In this document: positions 35,326-46,439 of the stretch, in pieces
Layout: each line of letters starts with the position of its first letter
Numbering within the stretch: the first letter of the stretch is position 1
NCBI RefSeq assembly: GCF_048544455.1
Contig: NC_133536.1
Coordinates: 40,606,152-40,670,151 of the forward strand
DNA: 64,000 nucleotides
Source of the DNA: Silene latifolia
Taxonomy: Eukaryota; Streptophyta; Magnoliopsida; Caryophyllales; Caryophyllaceae
Reading direction: 5' to 3'
The notes under the pieces: generated by a model
The model's database searches: none
Told to the model about the DNA's origin: nothing
Seen by the model: only the letters and a program-made list of their open reading frames with translations
Made by a program: the position numbers and the translations under genes

Positions 35326-35797
35326 CTAAATATCTTCAAGTGCAACTTTAAATGCTGGAAAATATTTGGAGATCTCCAAAATGAACCATCTCCTATGTTC
35401 AGGAGTATCTTGCTTTGCCAATACACTCTTCCTATGCTCTTCAGCCGCTATTATTCTTCTATTAGCTTCACGATCAAGTTCCTCCATCCTCGCATCAAAT
35501 GCCAAAAACTCAGGACAGATTTATGGCACAATAGTGTCAACATCACCCATAGAATCAGGAACATACTCAGAGGATGGAAGATCAGATGATTCAGGCTCAT
35601 TTTTTTTTTTTGGTAGAAATCATCACTGACCCCTCCACAATCCCAGATTCAAAGGCCAATGCTTCTTCAACTTCAGATTCATACTCAACTTCTGGCTCAT
35701 CAATAGTAAACATGTTAAATGTACACGGATCTTCTTCAAAAATCAGATCTGAAGATTCGCATTCATCTTCATAATCGTCTCTCATAAAATCAGACAT
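35326..35797 (-). pseudogene. Second gene of the mariner element, acidic protein of unknown function
   Basis: On the minus strand an ATG at 35797 opens MSDFMRDDYEDECESSDLI and a strongly acidic stretch. After an A12 run near 35600-35611 the reading continues in another frame as EPESSDLPSSEYVPDSMGD, with one TAA near 35520. It goes on to ARMEELDREANRRIIAAEEH and ends HRRWFILEISKYFPAF..VALEDI at 35326, about 155 codons. The acidic N-half followed by a basic, probably helical C-half suggests a DNA- or protein-binding partner. I do not recognise the family. A CT-rich leader lies upstream between this gene and the right end of the element. Coding nature is inferred from its composition and the recoverable second half. 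Confidence 0.5.
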
Positions 35798-36602
35798 GAG
35801 AAACTTGACAGAAATGGGTCTCAGATTTTCTGTGTGAACAATAGGCGATGAAGAGATTGAGGGAAAGAAAGTCAGATTTTGTGTGTGAAGATGAAGATAA
35901 TGAAGATTATGAAGAATATAGGCGGGCAGATTGAGGGAGAAAGGAAGGAAGAATGGCAACAGCTAATGAAGAAGATGAATGTTTAAATGATGTTAGGGTT
36001 TCTAACAGAAGCCTCTAGAATTATGTAGAAAGAGGCGGGAGGGATTAGGTTAATGACTGGGTTAGATTTGGGCTGGGTTAATTAGGGGGTCCAAATTAAT
36101 ATTGGGACGGGGTAATTGGGTTGGATTAGTGTAAACGGTGTGGGCCAAGTGAATGGCACAATGTGTAAATAAGAAAAGGTAATAAGGACACTATGGTCAT
36201 TTCACTACTAAAAAACTTACTAAATAAGGAAAGAGGGAACAAAACGTGACAACCATCGAAAAGGAAATAGGGAACTTTAGGCAGAATTGGAGGGAGTATC
36301 AGTTTCTCTTACGTAAAGATCTACATAAAAAAAATAAAGGAAATATATACCATACGAGTATAAGTATCAACTCATTTTTTCCATTTTTAGTGGAATATTC
36401 GATTTTTATTTATCTAGTTTATTAACTAGTTTAGATCCAGTGCAATATATGCACGGTATTTATAAATTTTACTTTTTAGTGTACTTCGTATTATTTATGG
36501 AGTTTAAATTGACAATTCACTTATTTTGTATGTTTCTCATCACTGTATTTTGATTTGAGCAACAAAAATTAAAAAAAATTTCTGTCAATCGAAGTGCGTA
36601 CA

Positions 36603-38046
36603 TGATACGTGCAATTTATATAGACTTTTTAGCCTCTTATTGCACGCATTTCTGTATCATTTATATTGCTTTGTATTGCAAAATGCCCCGAATTGGCTAC
36701 TTTGGTTTGTTTTGTCTTGATTGCAGAAATGGACCTTAAAGTAGTGGAATCGTGCCTTATTCGTTCCTTTTAGCATGCATTTTGAGGAGATGGAGACTTA
36801 GAGCAAAATGTCGTACCTCGGGAAGCGTGAAGGTGGTCCTTGGAAGCTAACCAAACGAGTCAAGGCTGTTATTCAGTTGAAGACACTCGATCGAGGGCTT
36901 TTATAGGTCGATCGAGTGGAATTGGCAGATGAAGTGTTCGATCGAGTCCCTGCTGTACTCGATCGAAGTAGGCTAATTTGGAAGTGTTCGATCGAGAGTT
37001 GCTTTTGCTCGATCGAAAAGAATTTCTGAAGAAACACTCGATCGAGAGGAATAAAAGGCCTCGATCGAGTGGCTAGCTATTATACACGGGATTATTATTT
37101 CGTGTTAGGTTTATTTTTATATTAATAATGACTTCCCTATATAAAGGAACTCGAGATTAGATCATAATTACATTTTGCTACTCATACTTTACTCTTAATC
37201 TATGTTTCCCTTCTAATTACTGCTGGAATTTTACTTTGCTTCTCTTCACTCCGGATTCATACTTTGTAATCATTCTCTTCCCTTAATCTCAATCTAACTC
37301 ATTGCATGCTCTTAATTATTACTCTACTTTGTCTTTTGTCCTTTAATTCTTATTGTTATCATTGTTAGTGTATGTTTCATCTTCTTAATCTATTTATCAT
37401 GTCTCTTATTAGCGCATTCATTGTTATTGTTGTTAAATCTGATAGCATGAGTAGCTAATTCTTTTATGTTAGGATTAGGGGAGCCATGGTAGTAAAGTGA
37501 CGATGTTGTGAATAGGCTAGATGATTAATTGTGAGAATCTGTGACCATAGCAATATAACTGTAATATGTTTAGTTGAGTCCACGCTTCTAAACGACTTTA
37601 ATCTGGTTAATTTCGCTCCTAGATCGGAAGATTGGAATGAACAGACCTGCTATGAGCAGTAGACTACCCTAATGAGGACGGAAGTTAAGTTAGTTGTAAT
37701 CTAGGGTGGATAGCGGACCGGAAGGACATTTCCCTTGCCCTTCTCACAGTAGATCATCTGGACTATTTATGACTGAGTTATGAACTGCCATGGTGAACCG
37801 AAATCCCGACATACCTCTCCTTATCTGATCAATCTTAGCTTTTTCTCGCCTTTACTGCTCTTGTCTCTATTTCTCTTGCTTTATATCTTCAGTAGTTTAG
37901 AAAACAAATTAAAACCCCTCATTTGTGACTAGATAGACGTACTTAGCAGATATATACTTAGCCTCCATGTGGAGATCAACCCTACTTACCGCTGACTTCT
38001 GTTAGTAGTATTAGGTATTTATTTTTGGTACCTAACGACGGTATCA
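36603..38046 (+). repeat. 5' LTR of the Athila-like element
   Basis: TGATACGTGCAATTTATATA at the start, GACGGTATCA at the end. About seven CTCGATCGAG-type palindromes at 36885-37075 precede the TATA box (CTATATAAAGG near 37138) by about 60 bp. A long transcribed U5 of some 900 bp follows. Confidence 0.95.
36885..37075. promoter_or_regulatory. Cluster of CTCGATCGAG palindromes upstream of TATA
   Basis: About seven copies of CTCGATCGAG or TTCGATCGAG within 190 bp, ending about 60 bp before the TATA box. The placement is the same as in the two gypsy LTRs to the left, with AT instead of AC, GC or GT at the centre. Repeated at about 43502-43690 in the 3' LTR. Confidence 0.6.
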
Positions 38047-38050
38047 AATT

Positions 38051-38069
38051 TTGGCGCCGTTGCCGGGGA
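38051..38069 (+). other. Primer-binding site (tRNA-Asp type)
   Basis: TTGGCGCCGTTGCCGGGGA, four bases after the LTR. This is the hallmark primer-binding site of the Athila/Tat gypsy lineages. Confidence 0.9.
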
Positions 38070-38361
38070 AGCAATTAGCCTATTTGTCTGTTTTTTTCGT
38101 TTGTCTCTCTCAGTCTCAAGGAATTTTTAATTTCTTGAGACGGTTCTTATTTATTCTCTCCAGTGCTGTTTATGCCTAGGTCTAACAGGTCAGAATTAGT
38201 TCTAGCTGATCCTAAACTAGAAAGGACCTTTCATTATAGATAGAGACTACAAAGGAAGAATCAAAAGGAAGCTTTGAGTACTTTTGAACCCGAGCTAGAA
38301 CACTTTATTTGCAGAAGACCCGTCTTGTCAAGAAGATAAATCTATTTCTGTCGTTAGTCTA

Positions 38362-39303
38362 GTGAAAATGCCTAATATCGCGAGTCACTCTGATCCCACA
38401 GCTGCCTCAATCCCTAAAGGTTTCAAACTTGCGACCGAGGATGGGAACACGTTTGATATTCGGCCGTCTTACATCAATTTGGTCGAAAGAAATTTGTACC
38501 GGGGCGTGGCGGGTGAAGATCCGCGGAAACATATGGAGATTTTCACAGACTATTGCTCTACCATTCCCGCTACTAAGGGAGTGATCCAGGACAGGATTAA
38601 GGAAGTCATATTTCCTTTCTCTTTAACTGATGCAGCCCGTGAATGGCTCACAGATCTCGACAGAACTGCAGCCGATATTACCAACTGGGAGATCCTGGCC
38701 CTTGCCTTCTATAAAAGATATTTTCCTCCACAACGAACTAATTAGCTGAGAGGAAAAATTACAAGTTTCAAGCAAGCACCAGATGAGAACTTCTATGAAG
38801 CTTGGTGTCGGTTTAAGAAGTTGGTGTGGTCTCTTCCTCATCATGGTTTCGATTAGTGGTTCTTATGCAACCAGTTCTATAATGGGTTGTATGACGACCA
38901 CCGTGCTATCTTAGACGCCTCATCAAATGGGCGATTTCAGAAGAATAATGATGATGACAAGGGATGGGGAATAATAGAGGATATGGCTACCCATTGTGCT
39001 GAGTATGGGAAACCAAGAGATGGTATTCGGACAGTTAATTCTGTTGATAATGCAGTTGTGGCTCAGCTTGAAGCCATGAATGCCTGTTTCGATAAGTTGG
39101 AATTGCAGAATGCTGGTGATCAACAGACGGTTCACTTGTTGACTAGACAAGAAACCGTTTCATGTGAGAGGTGTGGAAGCAATAACGGTCACACTGCTGT
39201 TGACTGTCTAACTAACAAGGAGCAGGTTCTTGCCTTTCAGCAACACAGGCAAGGAGGCTCTTACTATAATAATCAGAGTGAAGTCCATCCCAACTTGAGA
39301 TGA
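38362..39303 (+). pseudogene. Gag-like region of the Athila-like element
   Basis: It shows the plant gypsy gag pattern (GEDPRKHMEIFTDYCSTI, then FPFSLTDAAREWLTDL and ALAFYKRYFPP) and a later zinc-knuckle-like CERCGSNNGHTAVDC. Gag would form the particle that packages element RNA. Broken in this copy. Confidence 0.85.
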
Positions 39304-39499
39304 ACTAGTTAGAATGTGTTAAACCCTTCACCTCCACCGCAGCAGCAACAACCTTACATCCCTCCTCACAAAGCTCAATAAGGCTTTCAAAAGCCTCCAT
39401 CCATTCCACCGCCGCAACAAGGTGCTTCCTCAAGTGGTGTTAGTGAGATGACTGAGTTGAAATCAATGATACAAGCATTGACTGTTCAGTTGCAAAAGA

Positions 39500-40699
39500 G
39501 TGACCAACAAAAAGATGCGACGCATTAAGTCACTCGAGTCCCAGATAGCTCAACTCGCGGCTAACCAATCTTCGAGGAAGCCGAGTCATTTACCGTCTCA
39601 ACCTGATAAGAACCAACATGAGACGATCAATCTAATTAATTTGCGAAGCGGTCTTTCATATGAAGGACCCAAAATGTCAACTGATGAGGACATATCAGAC
39701 CCGAAAATTACTGTTGCAGGGCGTGAACAGTCATCAGTGGACGAATATATGCTGAACCTAAGGAAAATCCTCGATCGACTCATTTCTGGTGTTCGATTGA
39801 GAGGAAATGCTGGAAATATTACTCGATCGAGTGAAGCTGATGTTCGATCGAGTAAGGTTGATTATGGAGAATTTGATCGAGTAGAGGGAAGTCCTCAATC
39901 GAAGGAAATTGCTGAGGAAACGGCTCGATCGAGTGATGCTGAAAAAGAGGACTTCGATCGAGTTGTTGATTGTGCTCGATCGAATGATATTGCTGATGAA
40001 AGACCTCGATCGAGAGGAAAAAGGAATCGATCGAATAGAAATGATGAAGATCGTGTCGAGACGTTGGCAGAAAGAAATAAAGGGTTGGAAATTCTTATCA
40101 CGGTTCCCTTTCCGAGGCGATTGCAGAACAAGAAGGCCGAACAACAGTTCGGGAAATTTGTTGATATCCTGAAGAGCCTTCACGTCAACGTTCCTTTCGC
40201 TGAACTGCTTACCCAGGTACCCTCTTACATGAAGTTTATGACAGAAATATTAACGCGTAAAAGGCATATAAGTGACCATGAAACGGTAGCTTTGACTGAA
40301 GTAGGGTCCGCCTTAATTCAGAATAAGACATCACCCAAACAATCAGACTCGGGTAGCTTTTCGATTCCATGTCATATAGGAACCCACTTAATTGACAGTG
40401 CGCTATGTGACTTAGGAGCTAGCGTAAGTGTCTTACCACTGTCTCTCGCTAAGAGACTGGGTTTGACCAAATTTCATTCCACAAATATGATTGTTCAGAT
40501 GGCCGACTGTAGTATATCACGGCCACTAGGTGTCTTAGAGGACATACCTGTAAAGATCGGGAGATTCTTTATTCCCGTTAATTTTGTGGTCTTAGACATA
40601 CCCGAAGACTCTTACACTCCTATTATTTTAGGACGACCATTCATATTTACTGCTCGCGCGGTAATTGATGTCGGGAGGAGACCCTTACTTTTCAGGTAG
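39500..40699 (+). pseudogene. Gag C-terminal and aspartic-protease region with palindrome-coded linker
   Basis: A long open stretch of about 400 codons. The first 90 codons are gag tail. Codons about 90-190 are a linker whose DNA is packed with CTCGATCGAG-type palindromes, giving repeated Arg-Ser-Ser and Phe-Asp-Arg words. The last 150 codons form a retroviral-type aspartic protease with CDLGASVSVLPL and the ILGRPFIFTARAVID flap-end motif. The remaining frame beyond 40711 is short and not recognised. It belongs to the gag-protease element, which lacks a visible polymerase module. Confidence 0.8.
39765..40040. repeat. Cluster of about 14 TCGATCGA-centred palindromes inside coding DNA
   Basis: CTCGATCGAG, TTCGATCGAG and close variants recur every 15-30 bp through the gag-protease linker. 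It is the same word as in the LTR U3 of this element. Confidence 0.85.
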
Positions 40700-40710
40700 G
40701 TGATGAGGAA

Positions 40711-43216
40711 TTGACATTTTATCAGTCCAAAGCACGTAGGGCCCCTATGCAAGCTCAACCTTGCAATGCCTTACCCTCTATAGACCCAGACTTGGAATCT
40801 CCAGCTGAAAATATTGAATATTGTGCACACAAAGTGGATACTGGAGATGTTGTCGGTCATGGTGCAATGAAAGTCAAGTTAAGTGATGGGGATGTTGCAA
40901 ATGATGATGCTAACAAGAGTGTTAAAGGGAAGAAGAAAGTGAAGGCGTATGTAGACGCGAATTATTCTTCTTCTATCAGTTCAAGTTCAAGCTCATGGCG
41001 ATCCAAGAGGACGGTCCGCGATGCTGAAGGGACCTCCTCCAGTCAGAAGTCCTCTTTTGGGCTACTACAGTGTTTTGGAAGATGAGCGGGGAATGCCCCG
41101 TTGTAAAACTTTGTAATTTGAATTTTCGTTAGACTTTTTATATTGCGTTTAGACTGTTAGACAATAGCGCGGTTAGTTTTAGCATAAGACCGAATATAGA
41201 CTGCGTATTTTGTGAATTTGGTATTTGTGGGAAGTATTTCTATATGTTTTTCTTCTTGAGTTGCTCACCAGGCAGGCTCGTATGGAGCGGGATCAGGCAC
41301 TCGCCTTGTTCCATCTGTACGAGTATCACATGAGGAGAGGACGTCACATTCCTGAGGGCTGGCCACACCCTTCTTTCTACCGGTTTACAGCGGAGGGGTA
41401 CCCTCAACCAGAGAGCGAGGCGGACACAGCCGAGCAGGAAGAGAGAGCTAGAGCTAACGAGAGGAGGAGACGGGAGCAGAAGCGAGATCCTAACTACACG
41501 GTGGTGGGTGAGGAGGAGGAGGAGGTTGTTGACGAGTAGCTACTGGTCTACTCACTTCCCCAGTTTTCTGGCTGGTTTGGGGAAGTTCGCATATTTTGTA
41601 TGTATTTCTGCTCTTTCTTTTTATTTTCATCTCCTTTATTTATTTATTGTATTCATGCATTTATTGGTTGTTTTATCCCATTTCCCGTATATATACTGCT
41701 GTTGTATGCTGGAGGACAACGAGGGCGTTGTCCGTTTTGGTTTGGAGAGGGTATTGCATACTTTGAGTCTGCATTTGCATTTGTTTTGCATTCACGTTTA
41801 TTTTTCTTGTTTGCATCGTTTTTTATTTCAAAAATCAAAAAAAATCAAAAAAAATAGAAAATTTCGGAAAAAAATTAAAAAATTCACGTTTCATTTAGCA
41901 TATAGGTTGAGTCGGAATGGTAGATTTATGTGATGATTTTGCACTGTAACTTGTCATTTCACTTGAGTCTTGCATCTAATTGGTAGTTATTAGTTTAGTC
42001 ATGCGCATAGTCTACGAGTTAATGTTCAAATACAGCTGATCATATAGACTTGACCTGAAAAAAATTGGCAAACTACTTTAAAATTTCTAAGTTATTAGAG
42101 TCGTATAACTGGTGTCATTCATGACCAGTTCATGTAGGAATTGAGAGTAGTACTCCTTGCATAACATTTTCATCACTTTGCACTTTTATGAAATTCGATT
42201 GCTTTTTGCTTGCACACATTCGGGTTTATGGTCGGTGTCACATGTAGGGAGGTGCTTGCAATTTCCCCCTCTTTCATTTTCGCCCATTTAGCTCCACATT
42301 TGCCAAACTTAGCCTTTTTGACCCATTAACTACACCCAAATTAAGCCTGCCTGTCAAGCTAGTTTAGTGTACTTTTGTGGTATATTTCTCATTGATGCAA
42401 GTTGGTTTGTTCTTATTCATATGGAGTTGGTAGAAAAGAAAGAAACGTGGGCAGGAAAATGAGAAAAAAGAAAAAAAAAAGAAAATGAAATGAAAAAAAA
42501 AACGTGAAAAACAAAAAAAAAAAAAAGAAAAGGGAAAAAAAGAAAGTTGGAAAATGAAAAAGATAAACCGTTTAAAAAAGGAAAGTTTGTAACGGTCTTA
42601 CTCCTTATGCTTTGTTCTATAACATTCGAGGAGTTGTTGTTTCTTGGTTAGTGAGTTTTGTGCCAACGAAGGGCACCAGTGTTCGATTTCATAATCAGCT
42701 GAGAATTGGATGTTCCTATATGGTCTTGTTTAGGTGCTAGCTTGACGCTTTACCTCCACATATCCCATGATCATTTTGCCATTTCTTACCTATAGCCTCA
42801 CTTTCCCGTAACTATTGTAAGCCCTCGGATGTGACGGACATTGTTGGTTGGAATGTATGTATGGTGATTATAATCGTCTATCATTTTTGTTGCATACATG
42901 TTATGTGGGTCGCAGTTTAGGTGAGTGACTGTTTTTCTCTTCTTCTCTTACACATTTACATTCACCCTTTGCTTTACGAGAGGAGAGTGACCCGTGAGAG
43001 TCCAATTTTAAAGGTCTTGCAAGATCGACAGGTCAGCTTACTTATAGACATCATACAACTCATTTGCGTTTGACTGTTGTAGCTATAACTGTTAGTTTTG
43101 ATTGAAATAAATGGTTTAAGTGGACAAGTTATAGCTAGCTCTGAGTTTTCATATTCGTTCCATTAGTTTGCATTTAGTTTACTCGAGGACGAGTAAAGGT
43201 TCGGTTTGGGGAGATT
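40711..43216 (+). other. 3' internal region of the Athila-like element
   Basis: Contains a short Ser-rich frame (40711-41085) and a 104-codon frame rich in Glu and Arg (41225-41539, ending EEEEEVVDE). Neither is recognised. It also contains a long A/G-rich stretch (about 42430-42590) and a polypurine-like GGTTTGGGGAGAT just before the 3' LTR. No polymerase or integrase motif is visible. Confidence 0.6.
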
Positions 43217-44663
43217 TGATACGTGCAATTTATATAGACTTTTTAGCCTCTTATTGCACGCATGCATTTCTGTATCATTTATATTGCTTTGTATTTCAAA
43301 ATGCCCCGAATTGGCTACTTTGGTTTGTTTTGTCTTGATTGCATAAATGGACCTTAAAGTAGTGGAATCGTGCCTTATTCGTTCCTTTTAGCAGGCATTT
43401 TGAGGAGATGGAGACTTAGAGCAGAATGTCGTACGTCGGGAAGCGTGAAGGTGGTCCTTGGAAGCTAACCAAATGAGTCAAGGCTGTTTTTCAGTGGAAG
43501 ACACTCGATCGAGAGCTTTTATAGGTTGATCGAGTGGAATTTGCAGATGAAGTGTTCGATCGAGTCCCTGCTGTACTCGATCGAAGTAGGCTAATTTGGA
43601 AGTGTTCGATCGAGAGTTGCTTTTGCTCGATCGAAAGGAATTTATGAAGAAACACTCGATCGAGAGGAATGAAAGGCCTCGATCGAGTGGCTAGCTATTA
43701 TACACAGGATTATATTTCGTGTTAGGTTTATTTTTATGTTAATAATGACTTCCCTATATAAAGGAACTCGAGATTAGGTCATAATTACGTTTTGCTACTC
43801 ATACTTTACTCTTAATCTCTGTTTCCCTTCTAATTACTGCTGGAATTTTACTTTGCTTCTCTTCACTCCGGATTCATACTTTGTAATCATTCTCTTCCCT
43901 TAATCTCAATCTAATTCATTGCTTGCTCTTAATTATTGCTCTACTTTGTCTTTTGTCCTTTAATTCTTATTGTTATCATTGTTAGTGTATGCTTCATCTT
44001 CTTAATCTATTTATCATGTCTCTTATTAGCGCATTTATCATTATTGTTGTTAAATCTGATAGCATGAGTAGCTAATTCTTTTATGTTAGGATTAGGGGAG
44101 TCATGGTAGTAAAGTGACGATGTTGTGAATAGGCTAGATGATTAATTGTGAGAACTTGTGACCATAGCAATATAACTGTAATATGTTTAGTTGAGTGCAC
44201 GCTTCTAAACGACTTTAATCTGGTTAATTTCGCTCCTAGATCGGAAGATTGGAATGAACAGACCTGCTATGAACAGTAGACTACCCTAATGAGGACGGAA
44301 GTTAAGTTAGTTGTAATCTAGGGTGGATAGCGGACCGGAAGGACCTTTCTCTTGCCCTTCTCACAGTAGATCATCTGGACTATTTATGACTGAGTTATGA
44401 ATTGCCATGGTGAACCGAAATCCTGACATACCTCTCCTTATCTGATCAATCTTAGCTTTTTCTCGCATTTACTGCTCTTGTCTCTATTTCTCTTGCTTTA
44501 TATCTTCAGTAGTTTAGAAAACAAATTAAAACCCCCCATTTGTGACTAGACAGACGTACTTAGCAGATAGATACTTAGCCTCCCTGTGGAGATCGACCCT
44601 ACTTACCGCTGACTTCTGTTAGTAGTATTAGGTATTTATTTTTGGTACCTAACGACGGTATCA
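43217..44663 (+). repeat. 3' LTR of the Athila-like element
   Basis: Matches 36603-38046 throughout, apart from scattered differences and small length changes. Followed by GTACT, matching the GTACA before the 5' LTR. Confidence 0.95.
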
Positions 44664-44689
44664 GTACTTAGTCGTATTACAATAGAGGG

Positions 44690-44770
44690 GAGGGGGGATT
44701 CAAACCTGGGACCTATTGTCCACAATACCTCCGTCTTAACTACTAGACTAAGACATCTTCGGTAAGAAAA
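44690..44770 (-). mobile_element. tRNA-derived SINE head (fragment)
   Basis: On the minus strand, TAGTCTAGTAGTTAAGACGG resembles an RNA polymerase III A box and GGTTTGAATCC is a B box, about 35 bases apart. Sequence around them does not fold as a full tRNA. It lies in the Helitron, just past the Athila-like element. Confidence 0.5.
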
Positions 44771-45211
44771 AATTAAAATTGTAAAAAGTCATGAAATGAG
44801 TATTTTAATAACATTTTTCTTTTTGCTGAGAAATTAATTATGTTATTTTTAGAATATTTTTACTATTAATATTTTTTGTGCAACTTCTTATCATTAAAAA
44901 TCAATGAATTTTTATCCTACAATTATTATTTTTTTAAAAAAGTATACAGTCTTTTTATCATGTAATAATGGAGATAAATTTATGCAGAATATAAAGTAAT
45001 ATAGAATGTTTCAAATATTAAATTTATTAAAATATTGTGTCATTAATCACTTACCATACGTATAATATATGCTAAAAATATTAAGTTTCATTTTAGGATA
45101 TATGGTTTAGGCGGAAAAAATGATAGTTTCATCCCCTAATCTTTTAGTAAATAGAAGATTAATCACTTACCATACTTATAATATATGCTAAAAATAATAA
45201 GCTTCATTTTA

Positions 45212-45613
45212 GGGTAAGATTATCAGTCATATTCACCAAAGACTTAAGACTCTGTCACATCAGCTTTTCATTAACTTTTATTATTTTTATATTGCTCAGA
45301 CTCATCTCAGACTTACCTCAAACTCCATACATTATCAGTCAGAGTGTCAGACTCACCTCAGACTCTACTTTTCCATTTCACTTCTTTTTTTACAAACTTT
45401 TAAAAAAAAATGACACATGAGATCCATTCATTGGATAATTTCCTTTGAATGTGGGGTCAAGATTTCACCCAAAGTCTTAAGTTGAGTCTTGGATTTCCGA
45501 GACTTAATTTAAAACTTTGTTAATACTTTAGTAGATTATTATTGGTAGTCTTGAGTAAGTCTTGTCTTAAGACTTACCAAAGTCTTGTCTCAAAACTATC
45601 AATAATCTTACCC
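45212..45613. mobile_element. Harbinger/Stowaway-type MITE (402 bp)
   Basis: The ends are GGGTAAGATTAT and its inverse, flanked by TA (possibly TTA). The neighbouring copy of the host repeat (near 45085) reads straight through the site. The body is rich in AGTCTTGAGTAAGTCTT and similar words, inverted between the two halves. A related MITE at 52765 hosts the young copia element. Confidence 0.8.
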
Positions 45614-45728
45614 TAAGATATATGGTTAAGGCGGGAAAATGAGAGTTTCACCTAATCTTTTACTCTAATAAATAAGGGATGAGTTGATACTTACATTTCA
45701 TACCGTATATAACCTTTTATTCTTACAA

Positions 45729-46439
45729 CTAGTTTAGATCCCGCGCAATAAATGCGCGGTATTTATAGAGTTTTTACTTTTATATTACTTAATAATGCTA
45801 AATTAGTACCTCACTAATTTTTCATATTTCATGTCATTATATTTTGATATGAGAAAAAAAAATTCAACTGTAAAATTATTCAAGAAAACTGAGTAAAATT
45901 GAACTGCAAAATAATAGTGGTATCTAATTAATTGTTCATTTTCTCATTATTGTATATTTTTTCGAGAAAAAAAACTAAAACTGAAAATTAGTCAAAGAGA
46001 GTTGAGTAACGTGCTGAAATATATTTTTTAAAAACTATTTTTTATACCACAAGCTAATGATTCCAATTTATTAATTATCTCATTTGTTTTTGTCATGTAA
46101 GTAATCAAAACGATTTATAGTTTTGTTTATACATAGTATGAGTCAAGTCATTCTCAAATAATAGCATCACTAAAAGATTTAATAGTTTATAGCTTTATAT
46201 TATTTATATTTTAATTAAAATACTATATTTTAGTGTTTAGTGAAAATTTTAAAATTTGATGAAAAAGTTAATATTTAATTGAAAAAATTATATAATGAAA
46301 TACATTATAATTATTAATTACCTTATTTAGTGAATGCAATTAAATTATCAATAGTTTCCTTATTTATAAAGATGCTTTTTGGAGGGAAAATTTTGGAGTT
46401 CACCTATTCATTTAGTAAATAGGGGATGACCGTAATAAC
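45729..46439 (-). mobile_element. Non-autonomous Helitron (711 bp), apparently complete
   Basis: Minus strand: starts TCATCCCCTATTTACTAAAT and ends with hairpin CCGCGCATTTATTGCGCGG, ten bases, then CTAG. No target duplication, as expected. Copy 1 of the duplication (near 31133) lacks it. Host repeat sequence resumes on both sides. Confidence 0.7.

Larger units (their letters stand above)
32705..36296. mobile_element. Mariner-like element (3.6 kb) with two convergent genes
   Basis: The ends are CTCCCTCCAATTCTGCCT and its inverted copy (about 24 bp, one mismatch), flanked by TA. The body holds a mariner transposase gene on plus (33419-34817) and an unrecognised gene on minus (35326-35797). Copy 1 of the tandem duplication gives the unoccupied site (CATTAATATTAG). 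Plant mariner elements normally encode only the transposase. The ends are intact, but both genes carry breaks in this copy. Confidence 0.9.
36603..44663 (+). mobile_element. Athila/Tat-like gypsy element, gag-protease type, non-autonomous
   Basis: LTRs of 1444 and 1447 bp, a tRNA-Asp-type primer-binding site, a polypurine tract and a near-perfect target duplication (GTACA at 36598 and GTACT at 44664). Inside are gag-like and aspartic-protease regions (about 38.36-40.70 kb). The remaining 2.5 kb before the 3' LTR shows no reverse transcriptase, RNase H or integrase, as in the gag-only TR-GAG class. It is broken, with a few interruptions in the gag part. The LTRs differ at about 40 positions by eye (near 2.8 percent), suggesting an insertion 1-2 million years old. 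Confidence 0.88.
36426..45682 (-). mobile_element. Helitron-like element, interrupted by an Athila-like element and a MITE
   Basis: On the minus strand the 3' end reads a near-palindrome (CCGTGCATATATTGCACTGG), about ten bases, then CTAG, the Helitron terminus. The 5' end is TCATCCCTTATTTATTAG at 45682. Copy 1 of the duplication reads through the insertion site. Removing the nested elements (36603-44668 and 45212-45613) leaves about 0.8 kb, so this is a non-autonomous Helitron. Its ends match those of the Helitron at 45729-46439. A 110-bp internal repeat (about 45045-45150 and 45160-45660) is present. Confidence 0.6.
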
